From JBFWYO01 sp050186335 (GTDB lineage Bacteria; Pseudomonadota; Alphaproteobacteria; Bin65), in NCBI GenBank assembly GCA_050186335.1, contig JBFWYO010000007.1:21631-85630 (forward strand): DNA of 64,000 nt, in the 5' to 3' direction. The position numbers and the translations under genes were made by a program. Position 1 is the first letter of the stretch; each line of letters opens with the position of its first letter. The notes beneath the pieces are model-generated. The model was not told where the DNA came from and did not search any database. It saw nothing but the letters and a program-made list of their open reading frames with translations. Shown piece by piece: positions 26,852 through 36,105 of this stretch.

Positions 26852-27310
26852 ATGCGAGCGACGTGGGTCATTTTCGCGGCGCTGATTTTTGTGACTCCCG
26901 CGGCCGCTGAATTCGATTTGGACGCGTCGGCGGTCAAGCGGATCACAAATCGTTCGGAGATGGCCCGCGCGCAAAATGTTGTCGAAGAGTGCGCGCGCAA
27001 ATCCGGAAAGTCCTGGCCTCAATTACGAGACTGTATTGCCACTGCGAAACAGGCGGAAAACCGCAGCAACACTGATACCGACGCATTTTTGCTTGGGCTC
27101 TACGTTGCCGAACTCACCGAGCTACACCCGCTGGCAGAAGAAGTGCTCGACTCAGTCATAGGCGCTGAAGTGATTCGCGAGATGCGTCTGATTGCCTCCC
27201 TTGCTGACTCGCTACAAAGTCTGCTTGGTGCTTCCGACGCACAAGTCGCAGGATTGATGTACATGCGACCCGTATTGTGGCGGCAACTGGTGGAGCGCTG
27301 GTCCAAATGA
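26852..27310 (+). CDS. Exported protein of unknown function
   Basis: A 152-residue product with a clear Sec signal: hydrophobic core WVIFAALIFVTP and cleavage expected after PAAA, before EFDLDA. The mature part is helical, has two cysteines (EECARKSG and LRDCIAT) that could pair, and a long ELHPLAEEVLDSVIGAEV helix. ATG 26852 is chosen because the signal starts there and GGGGG precedes it; ATG 26822 would add ten residues. I do not recognise the family. It lies 21 bases before a small lipoprotein gene, probably co-transcribed. Confidence 0.7.
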   Translation: MRATWVIFAALIFVTPAAAEFDLDASAVKRITNRSEMARAQNVVEECARKSGKSWPQLRDCIATAKQAENRSNTDTDAFLLGLYVAELTELHPLAEEVLDSVIGAEVIREMRLIASLADSLQSLLGASDAQVAGLMYMRPVLWRQLVERWSK

Positions 27311-27331
27311 AAGTCATAGGAAGGGCAGGCA

Positions 27332-27520
27332 ATGCAACTAATTGTGTTCGTCGCGGCACTCATTAACTTGCTTTCAAGCTGCTCGTCGAGCGCGCCTTCG
27401 CGCATCAGCGGCGCCTCAGGGGAGACAGTTAAATGCGCCGTCGGCCGTGGTCGTGAATACAAGTTCGTGCAGAATCGCGAGAACGGTTTCGATCTCTACA
27501 TGGTGGCACGCAGAAGCTAA
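27332..27520 (+). CDS. Small lipoprotein of unknown function
   Basis: A 62-residue product. The first 17 residues are a compact lipoprotein signal with lipobox LSSC and lipidation at Cys17, followed by SSSAPSRISGAS and a short mature tail holding a further cysteine (VKCAVGRG). An AGGAAGGGCAGG purine run lies before the ATG. No family is recognised. It is the last gene of the islet and converges on manC with about 19 bases between stop codons. Confidence 0.63.
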   Translation: MQLIVFVAALINLLSSCSSSAPSRISGASGETVKCAVGRGREYKFVQNRENGFDLYMVARRS

Positions 27521-27539
27521 CCGAGCAGGTATGCCCGAA

Positions 27540-29069
27540 TTACTTTCGTCGCCCTCCTGGCCTTTTGCGCCGCACCGACCGTTTGGCGGGGCGTGAGGGC
27601 TTTTCCTTCTTCTTCGCCTTATCCCCGCGCCCGTAATCGTCGACGATGCGCACGATATCGTCTTCGCCCAGATAGGCGCCGACCTGCACCTCGATCAATT
27701 CGAGCGGCACCTTGCCCGGGTTTTCCAGGCGGTGGCGTGCGCCGATCGGTAGATAGATGGATTCGTTCTCGGCCCGCATGATGTTTTTTCCGTCGAGCGC
27801 GATCTTCGCCGTGCCGCGCGTGACCACCCAATGCTCCGCGCGGTGATAATGGGTCTGCAGCGACGTGCGCTGGCCCGGATGCACGGCAATCAGTTTCACC
27901 TGGAATCGGTCGCCCTTGACCAGCGTGCGGTAACTGCCCCACGGCCGGCGCACCAGGGGATGACGCAGCGCTTCTTCGCGCTTGTCGCGCCGTAATGCTT
28001 CGACCACGGCGCGCACGTCCTGGCCGCGCTCGCGATCGGCTACCAGCACGGCGTCGCCGGTCGCTACCACCACCAGATCGGAGATGCCGATCGTGGCAAC
28101 GATCGGACCGTCGCTGCGCACGTAACTGCCGCGCGTATCCTGCGCGATGACGCTGCCGATCGTTACATTTTGGCTTCTGTCGCGCGCACCGGCTGCCCAT
28201 AGCGCGCGCCACGAGCCCAGATCGTGCCAGTCGATGTCCGCCGGCACGAGGGCCGCACGCGCGGTGCGTTCCATCACCGCGTAGTCGATCGAAATCGACG
28301 GCGCTGCGGCGAATGCGTCCGCATCGAGGCGGAAGAAGTCGAGATCGCGCTTCCCCTTGGCCACCGACCTTGCGGTAGCGCGCGCGATCTCCGGCTGCAG
28401 GCGTTTCAATTCGGCCAGAATGGTCGCGGCGCCGAACGCGAACATGCCGCTGTTCCACGCAACCTCGCCGTCGTCGATCAGCGCCTGGGCGCGTGCCGTA
28501 TCGGGCTTTTCGATGAATTGTGCGACCTGCCAGCAGCCGGGCACCGAGGCATGCACAGGCCCGCGTCGTACGTACCCGAAGCCGGTTTCGGGTCCGGCCG
28601 GCGGAATGCCGAAGGTCACGATGGCACCCGCGCGCGCGGCGGCGGCAGCGGTTGCAACGGCTTTACGGAACGCATCGCTGCCCCGGATCATGTGATCGGA
28701 CGGCAGCACCAGCATGATCCCGTTCGGGTCGAGCGCCGCCACCATATGCGCCGCGGCGGCGATTGCCGGCGCGGTGTTGCGCGCCGAGGGCTCGAGCACG
28801 ATTTCCTGAGGCTTCAGACCGATAGCGCGAAATTGCTCGGCGACGACGAAGCGATGCGCTTCGTTGCAGATCACCAGGGGCGGGTGAAACAGTTCCGCAT
28901 CGGCGACACGAAGCGCCGACTCCTGGATCAACGAATCCTTGGACGCCAGGGGCAGAAACTGCTTCGGAAAATCCGCTCGCGAAATCGGCCACAACCGCGT
29001 GCCCGAACCGCCCGAGAGAATGATCGGCCAGATTTTCGACGGCGAACCCGGTTTCGATTTGGCAGCCAT
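27540..29069 (-). CDS. manC: Mannose-1-phosphate guanylyltransferase / mannose-6-phosphate isomerase
   Basis: Bifunctional 509-residue enzyme for GDP-mannose synthesis. The N-terminal nucleotidyltransferase has the signature LSGGSGTRLWPISRADFPKQ; the C-terminal cupin isomerase domain shows VHPGQRTSLQTHYHRAEHW with its metal-binding histidines. A lysine/arginine-rich tail of about 25 residues follows and is not typical. Divergent from gmd, which uses its product. Together they point to a mannose- or 6-deoxyhexose-containing surface polysaccharide. Confidence 0.95.
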   Translation of the reverse strand: MAAKSKPGSPSKIWPIILSGGSGTRLWPISRADFPKQFLPLASKDSLIQESALRVADAELFHPPLVICNEAHRFVVAEQFRAIGLKPQEIVLEPSARNTAPAIAAAAHMVAALDPNGIMLVLPSDHMIRGSDAFRKAVATAAAAARAGAIVTFGIPPAGPETGFGYVRRGPVHASVPGCWQVAQFIEKPDTARAQALIDDGEVAWNSGMFAFGAATILAELKRLQPEIARATARSVAKGKRDLDFFRLDADAFAAAPSISIDYAVMERTARAALVPADIDWHDLGSWRALWAAGARDRSQNVTIGSVIAQDTRGSYVRSDGPIVATIGISDLVVVATGDAVLVADRERGQDVRAVVEALRRDKREEALRHPLVRRPWGSYRTLVKGDRFQVKLIAVHPGQRTSLQTHYHRAEHWVVTRGTAKIALDGKNIMRAENESIYLPIGARHRLENPGKVPLELIEVQVGAYLGEDDIVRIVDDYGRGDKAKKKEKPSRPAKRSVRRKRPGGRRK

Positions 29070-29078
29070 GACACGGGT

Positions 29079-29107
29079 GATATAACAGAGCCGCCCACAA
29101 GCAACAA
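29079..29107 (-). promoter_or_regulatory. Candidate promoter of manC
   Basis: On the minus strand TTGTTG (29102-29107) and TATATC (29079-29084) are exactly 17 bases apart. The predicted start near 29072 leaves only about three bases before the ATG at 29069, so translation would be nearly leaderless. It fills most of the 77-base gap shared with gmd. Confidence 0.5.
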
Positions 29108-29146
29108 GAATCGCGCCTTTCCGTCGGGCGCTGAATTGAGAGCCAA

Positions 29147-30181
29147 ATGGCCAAGCGAGCCTTGATCACCGGCATTACCGGCCAAGACGGCGCCTATCTC
29201 GCCAAACTGCTGATCGAGAAGGGGTACGAGGTATTCGGCGCCGTTCGCCGTAGTTCGTCCCTGTTTCGGCCGCGCCTGCAGGAACTCGGCATCGAATCCG
29301 GCATATCGTTCCTGCCGTTCGATCTCGGCGATTTCGGCAACATGCAGCGCACGATCGAGCAGGTTGCGCCGGACGAGATCTATAATCTGGCGGCGCAAAG
29401 TTTCGTCACCATGTCGTTCGAACAGCCGGTCTATACGGCCGAGACGACGGCGGTCGGGGTAACGCGCCTGCTGGAAGTGTTGCGCCATGGCAGGATGAAG
29501 CCGCGCTTCTACCAGGCGTCCAGTTCGGAAATGTTCGGCAAGGTGCGCCAGACGCCGCAACGCGAGGACACGCCATTCTATCCGCGCAGCCCGTACGGCG
29601 TCGCCAAGACCTACGCGCACTTCATAACGATCAATTACCGCGAAGCGTATAATCTGCACGCATGCTCCGGCATCCTGTTCAATCATGAATCGCCCTTGCG
29701 CGGCATGGAGTTCGTCACGCGCAAGGTCACCCTGGCGTTCGCGCGCATCCGCCACGGCAAGCAGGATGTGCTCGACATGGGCAATCTGGATGCCCAGCGC
29801 GATTGGGGCTTCGCCGGCGATTATGTCGACGGCATGTGGCGTATGCTGCAGCAGGAAAAGCCGGAGGATTATGTGCTTGCCACCGGCAAGGCGCGCTCGG
29901 TCCGTGAATTCGTCGAGCTGGTTGCGCGCCTGTCGGGCTACGATCTGGTCTGGAAGGGAACTGGGCTCGACGAAACCGGCGTCGACCGCAAATCGGGCAG
30001 AACCCTGGTCAGGATCGATCCCGCGTTCTTCCGCGCATCCGAAGTCGATCTATTGATCGGTGCCGCCGACAAGGCCGCCGCCGAGCTCGATTGGCGCCCG
30101 TCCACGACACTCGAACAATTGGCCGAAATGATGGTCAAGGCCGACATCGACCGCGTGTCGCGCGACGGCGTGCATTTCTGA
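29147..30181 (+). CDS. gmd: GDP-mannose 4,6-dehydratase
   Basis: Extended-SDR enzyme of 344 residues converting GDP-mannose to GDP-4-keto-6-deoxymannose, precursor of GDP-fucose, GDP-rhamnose and related sugars. NADP-binding loop GITGQDGAYLAKLL, substrate motifs LAAQSFV and SSSEMFGKV, and the catalytic YGVAKTYAH are intact. GAGAGCC precedes the ATG weakly. The partner reductase that would finish a specific sugar (fcl or rmd) is not in the window. Confidence 0.96.
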   Translation: MAKRALITGITGQDGAYLAKLLIEKGYEVFGAVRRSSSLFRPRLQELGIESGISFLPFDLGDFGNMQRTIEQVAPDEIYNLAAQSFVTMSFEQPVYTAETTAVGVTRLLEVLRHGRMKPRFYQASSSEMFGKVRQTPQREDTPFYPRSPYGVAKTYAHFITINYREAYNLHACSGILFNHESPLRGMEFVTRKVTLAFARIRHGKQDVLDMGNLDAQRDWGFAGDYVDGMWRMLQQEKPEDYVLATGKARSVREFVELVARLSGYDLVWKGTGLDETGVDRKSGRTLVRIDPAFFRASEVDLLIGAADKAAAELDWRPSTTLEQLAEMMVKADIDRVSRDGVHF

Positions 30182-30203
30182 TCCGAACGCCGTCCAAGCG
30201 CGG

Positions 30204-31583
30204 CTAGCCGAGCAATCGTTTCACCGCCGCTAGGTAGCGCGCGTGCACGCATTCCTCCTGCGGGTGATGTCGGTCGCGGACGACGGCGCGGCCGGCGACA
30301 TAAACGTCGCGCACCGGATTGTCGTTGGCCGCGAACAGCCAAGCGTCGAGCAGCGCGTCGCCCGCGGCACCGGCCAGTGGTGGCATCCGATCGTCGAGCA
30401 CCACGAGATCTGCGCGCGCGCCGGGCACCAAGCAGCCGATATTGTGGCCGAGCGCGGCTGCGCCGCCTTCCGCCGCGCGCGTGAACAGGTACGAGGCGGT
30501 CGAGCGGCCCGAGGCGCCGGCCAAAATATTCCGTCGACCGGCCTGCAGGCGCTGGCCGTATTCAAGCCAGCGCAGTTCTTCGCGCAGGTTGACCGAATCA
30601 TGGCTATCCGAACCGATGCCGAACGATCCGCCCGCCGCCAAGAACTTCGCCGCCGGAAACAAACCGTCGCCGAGATTGGCTTCGGTGGTCGGGCATAGGC
30701 CGGCGACCGCGCCGGAGCGCGCCGCGCGTTCGGTTTCGGAGTCGGTCATGTGCGTTGCGTGCACCAGGCACCAGCGACCGTCGACCGGCGCGTGATCGAG
30801 CAGCCATTCGACCGGCCGTTGACCGGACCAAAACAGGCAATCCTCGACCTCCTTGCGCTGCTCGGCGACGTGGATGTGGATACGTCCGGTCGGATCGTCC
30901 TTCGCCGCGGCCTCGAGCAACGCCGCTAGCTGGATCTCGGTCACCGCTCGCAGCGAGTGCGGTGCGATGCCGAGGCTGAAGCAAGGTCGTTTGCCGTAAC
31001 GCACCCGCAAGGCCGAAAGCAGCTGCAAGAACGATTCGACCGAATGGGCGAACGGTTTCTGTGCCCGCAGTATCGGTGCCCCGCCGAAGCCGGCGTGAGC
31101 ATAAAAGACCGGCAGCAGCGCGAGTCCGATGCCCGCACCCTCGGCCGCGGCGACGATCCGGTGCGCCATCTCGGCTTCGTCGGCGTAGGGTGTGCCGTCG
31201 GCCTGGCGATGCAGATAGTGGAATTCGCCGACCGCGGTGTAGCCCGCCTTGAGCATGACGAGATAAAGCTGCGCCGCGATCGCCTCGAAATCGTCCGGCG
31301 TCATGCGCGCAACGAAGCGGTACATGAGCGTGCGCCATGACCAGAAATCGTCGCCGCCGTCTCCCGGTCCGGCATGTTCCGTGCGCCCGGCCATCGCATA
31401 CTGAAAAGCGTGCGAGTGCAGATTGGCCATGCCGGGGACGACCGGGCCGGCGAGGCGCTCCGCGCCGTTTGGTTCCGATTCGGCTTTGACGCCGCGAATC
31501 GTGCCGTCCGCGCCGAGATCCAGCAGCACGTCATTGGCCCAGCCGTCGGGCAGCAAGGCGCTGGGACAATGCAGGATGGTCAT
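30204..31583 (-). CDS. hutF: Formimidoylglutamate deiminase
   Basis: Amidohydrolase of 459 residues that converts N-formimidoyl-glutamate to N-formyl-glutamate and ammonia, the fourth step of the five-step histidine pathway. Metal site NLHSHAFQYA near residue 56, active-site glutamate region VGEFHYLH, further ligands in IGSDSHDSVNLREELRW. It is divergent from hutI over 104 bases. Its presence, with hutG, shows that this organism uses the formyl-glutamate route rather than HutG-type formiminoglutamase. Confidence 0.95.
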   Translation of the reverse strand: MTILHCPSALLPDGWANDVLLDLGADGTIRGVKAESEPNGAERLAGPVVPGMANLHSHAFQYAMAGRTEHAGPGDGGDDFWSWRTLMYRFVARMTPDDFEAIAAQLYLVMLKAGYTAVGEFHYLHRQADGTPYADEAEMAHRIVAAAEGAGIGLALLPVFYAHAGFGGAPILRAQKPFAHSVESFLQLLSALRVRYGKRPCFSLGIAPHSLRAVTEIQLAALLEAAAKDDPTGRIHIHVAEQRKEVEDCLFWSGQRPVEWLLDHAPVDGRWCLVHATHMTDSETERAARSGAVAGLCPTTEANLGDGLFPAAKFLAAGGSFGIGSDSHDSVNLREELRWLEYGQRLQAGRRNILAGASGRSTASYLFTRAAEGGAAALGHNIGCLVPGARADLVVLDDRMPPLAGAAGDALLDAWLFAANDNPVRDVYVAGRAVVRDRHHPQEECVHARYLAAVKRLLG

Positions 31584-31687
31584 GATTTTCCTTGCGGTGA
31601 ATTCAAATGGTCCGGCGCGCGGTTGTACCGACGCGCCCCGATCGCGTAGTTTAGCGCGGAAATTCGCCTGCGAGCGAGAGCGCTGCC

Positions 31688-32923
31688 ATGGCCGAACCGA
31701 GCTTCGATTCGATCTGGATCAACGCCCATCTGGCCACCATGCGGCCGGGCGCGATGGCGTATGGCGCGATCGAGCACGGCGCCGTTGCGGTGACCGGCGA
31801 GCGCATTGCTTGGGTCGGCGCCATGCAGGGTTTGCCGGCGGCGCCGGAAATGCTCGCGCAGTACGTGCACGATGTCGGCGGCAGATGGATCACGCCCGGC
31901 TTGGTCGATTGCCACACGCATCTGGTTTATGCCGGCGACCGCGCGCGCGAATTCGAACTGCGCCTCAACGGCGCGACTTACGAACAGATTGCGCGCGCGG
32001 GTGGCGGCATCCGATCGACCGTGGCGGCCACCCGCGCGGCCACGGCGGAGCAATTGTTCGCCCAATCCAAGCCGCGGCTCGAGGCGTTGATGGCCGAGGG
32101 CGTCACCACGGTCGAGATCAAGTCGGGCTACGGGCTCGACACGGAAAACGAAATCAAGTTGCTGCGCACGGCACGGCGCCTGGGCGAAGCGAGCGACGTA
32201 TCGATCGTAACGTCGTTCTTGGGCGCGCATGCCCTGCCGCCGGAGTTTGCCGAACGTCCCGACGATTACATTGCCCTGGTATGCGAGCAGATGCTGCCGG
32301 CAATCGCACAAGAGCGACTCGCCGATGCGGTCGATGTGTTCTGCGAGAATATCGGCTTCACGGCCGCGCAAACCGAACTTGTGTTCAAGGCCGCGCGGGA
32401 ACTCGGCCTGCCGGTCAAGCTGCACGCCGAGCAGTTGACCGATATGAAGGGCGCCGTGCTCGCCGCGCGATACCGGGCGATTTCGTGCGACCATCTGGAA
32501 TACGTGCAGGAAGACGGTGTTGCCGCAATGGCCGCGGCGGGGACAGTTGCCGTCCTGTTGCCCGGCGCGTTCTATTTTTTGCGCGAAAAGCAGTTGCCGC
32601 CGGTCGAACTGCTGCGCCGCTACCAGGTGCCGATGGCCTTGGCGTCGGACTGCAATCCGGGCAGTTCGCCGGTAACGTCCTTGCTGCTCATGCTCAACAT
32701 GGCCTGCACTTTGTTCCGGTTGACGCCCGAAGAAGCGCTCGCCGGCGTCACGCGCAACGGTGCCCGTGCGTTGGGCCTGCGCGATCGGGGCACGCTCGAA
32801 ATCGGCAAGCGCGCCGACTTCGTCGTATGGGACATTTCGACCCCGGCCGAACTCGCCTATCGTTTCGGCTTCAATCCGGTCCGCCAAATCGTGTTTGCCG
32901 GCGACGCGTTGCAGGACGGTTGA
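31688..32923 (+). CDS. hutI: Imidazolonepropionase
   Basis: Zinc/iron amidohydrolase of 411 residues that opens 4-imidazolone-5-propanoate to formimidoyl-glutamate. Metal ligands in VDCHTHLVYAGDR, the KSGYGLDTENE motif, LHAEQLTDM, and the SDCNPGSSPV signature. Start ATG 31688. It is divergent from hutF; between them no HutC-type operator (TGTATATACA-like) is visible. The next gene on the same strand begins 104 bases downstream and is unrelated to histidine use. Confidence 0.96.
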   Translation: MAEPSFDSIWINAHLATMRPGAMAYGAIEHGAVAVTGERIAWVGAMQGLPAAPEMLAQYVHDVGGRWITPGLVDCHTHLVYAGDRAREFELRLNGATYEQIARAGGGIRSTVAATRAATAEQLFAQSKPRLEALMAEGVTTVEIKSGYGLDTENEIKLLRTARRLGEASDVSIVTSFLGAHALPPEFAERPDDYIALVCEQMLPAIAQERLADAVDVFCENIGFTAAQTELVFKAARELGLPVKLHAEQLTDMKGAVLAARYRAISCDHLEYVQEDGVAAMAAAGTVAVLLPGAFYFLREKQLPPVELLRRYQVPMALASDCNPGSSPVTSLLLMLNMACTLFRLTPEEALAGVTRNGARALGLRDRGTLEIGKRADFVVWDISTPAELAYRFGFNPVRQIVFAGDALQDG

Positions 32924-33027
32924 CCGCGCGTTTACCAGCGGTCCAATCGTCCCGCGGTTGCTCAACAAATCGAATTGTGGAAGGCTGCGCGAACGAGCGA
33001 TTGCCATTGCGCATGCGGGAGGTTGCG

Positions 33028-33444
33028 ATGACGCGGTTTATTTCGACCAGTCGAGGCTATGCGAATCTGAACGATATCGAATTGGTGAAGCTTCGCCGGC
33101 GGAATAAGTACCAGTTTGTCGTCGGCGGCAGCATCATCGACAAGAACGTCCCGCAATTCGGCAACGAACTGACCAAGATCATTCCGGTCAACGGCGATTG
33201 GGAATGTCTGACTGAAATCGGCGATGCCAGGCACGAGCGGCACCTGCGTGTCGAACCTGTCGTCGCGTGGGGTTTTACCGTGCTTGGGGCGGTCGTGCCG
33301 GTCACGCCGGGCAGCATGAAAGGCGTCGAGGGAAAATTTGCGTTACGGCAAAGAGGCCAGGCGGAAATCTACAGCGCCGACCAGACTTACGCGTCGCAAG
33401 AAGATTGGCTGAACCCCGACGCGAGGCGCCCGCCGCAATTCTAG
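33028..33444 (+). CDS. Conserved-looking hypothetical protein within the hut cluster
   Basis: A 138-residue soluble protein of unknown family. It opens MTRFISTSRGYANLNDIEL, is rich in basic residues (VKLRRRNKYQF), and has a hydrophobic middle (WGFTVLGAVVPVTPG). GGGAGG lies six bases before ATG 33028, a good site. The frame is open far upstream as a shadow of hutI, which is why the start matters. Its stop overlaps the convergent hutG stop by three bases. A regulatory or enzymatic role in histidine use is possible only by position. Confidence 0.72.
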   Translation: MTRFISTSRGYANLNDIELVKLRRRNKYQFVVGGSIIDKNVPQFGNELTKIIPVNGDWECLTEIGDARHERHLRVEPVVAWGFTVLGAVVPVTPGSMKGVEGKFALRQRGQAEIYSADQTYASQEDWLNPDARRPPQF

Positions 33445-34244
33445 CCGGCGGCTTTTTGCTTCGCCCATTCCACCGCCGCTTCCAGCATGCGGCGCAGCGC
33501 CGGCTTGACGTTGGCCGCGAGGTCCGCGCGGTAGGCGAAAGGCGGCGACTCGTCCATGTAGGTCGCCCACGAAAGTTCCATCTGGAACGCGTGGATGTTT
33601 TCGGCCGGCTTGCCGTATTGGCGCGTGATGTAGCCGCCGGTGAACCGGCCGTCGATCGCCAGGGTAAAGCCGTTCTCGTTCTGCAGCCGATCGATCAGGC
33701 GCCGACGCAACTCCGGATCGGCACTCTTGCCGTCCGCCGTGCCGAGGTTGAAATCCCAGATCTTGCCGTCGAAAAATCGCGGTACGTGGGACCGGATCGA
33801 ATGGCAGTCGAACAGCACGGCCACGCCGAATTTGTCGCGCAGCGCGCGCAATTCGGCGTGCAGGCGTTCGTGGTAGGGGTTCCAGTAGAGCTTGCGGCGT
33901 TCTTCGATCTCGCTTTGCGTCGGCGCATAGCCGTTCCGATAGAGCGGTTCCCGGTCGAAACTGGTCAGCGGGACCAGCTCCGTATTGCTGGCGCCCGGAT
34001 AAAGTTGCGTGCCGTCGGGCGCGCGGTTGAGATCGATGGCATAGCGCGAATAGGTGGCCGCGATCACGCTGCAGCCGAGCATCGGCGCAAAATCGTAAAG
34101 CTGATCGAGGTGCCAGTCGGTATCGGTCGAGGCGAGCGCGGCCTCGGTCATGCGCGGCTTCAGCGCTTCGGGCAGGGTGAAGCCCAAATGCGGGATGCTC
34201 ATCAGAACCGGGGTGGTCCCGGCGGTGAATCGATACGTGTCCAT
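33441..34244 (-). CDS. hutG: N-formylglutamate amidohydrolase (deformylase)
   Basis: Final step of the five-step histidine route: N-formyl-glutamate to glutamate and formate. 267 residues. Family landmarks: VLMSIPHLGFTLP, the DLNRAPDG motif, the metal-site FDCHSIRSHVP and DGRFTGGYITRQYGKP. The start is ATG 34244 (MDTYRFTAG); the frame stays open upstream into the divergent hutU leader but shows no homology there. No ribosome site is evident before the ATG. Confidence 0.93.
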   Translation of the reverse strand: MDTYRFTAGTTPVLMSIPHLGFTLPEALKPRMTEAALASTDTDWHLDQLYDFAPMLGCSVIAATYSRYAIDLNRAPDGTQLYPGASNTELVPLTSFDREPLYRNGYAPTQSEIEERRKLYWNPYHERLHAELRALRDKFGVAVLFDCHSIRSHVPRFFDGKIWDFNLGTADGKSADPELRRRLIDRLQNENGFTLAIDGRFTGGYITRQYGKPAENIHAFQMELSWATYMDESPPFAYRADLAANVKPALRRMLEAAVEWAKQKAAG

Positions 34245-34423
34245 AAGGAGCCTGGAAACCGCGAGGGCAAGCCGGAGCCGCGGCGCTTGACTTGCCTTGG
34301 CTGGGTAGCACATCGTCGCCGCTAAGAAAATAGGACCCGGGCGGCCCGCGTCAATGGAAGCGGCGGCGGCGTTCGTGCCCGCACGCCCTCGGCTGCCGGC
34401 CGGGGTACAGGAGCCGCGCTCGC

Positions 34424-36100
<1,677 letters not shown>

Positions 36101-36105
36101 CGGAT

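Noticed and set aside
26635..27000. 121-codon minus-strand frame overlapping the exported protein
   Set aside because: It lies antisense to a clear signal-peptide gene, lacks a ribosome site and reads as low-information sequence; treated as a shadow.
25000..27540. Thoeris or another named TIR defence system
   Set aside because: No ThsA-like SIR2/SLOG effector, Argonaute, or CRISPR-type gene accompanies the TIR protein.
27300..27600. A direct repeat of the tRNA 3' end marking the right edge of the islet
   Set aside because: I looked for copies of the T-arm/acceptor sequence (TTCAAATCCC...CAGCTACCA) up to 27.6 kb and saw none; no integrase or recombinase frame is present either.
31584..31687. 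HutC operator between hutF and hutI
   Set aside because: No TGTATATACA-like palindrome is present in the 104-base gap.
31423..33444. A 673-residue fusion protein across hutI
   Set aside because: Its first 530 residues are the shifted shadow of hutI; only the last 138 residues after a good ribosome site form a plausible protein, annotated from 33028.
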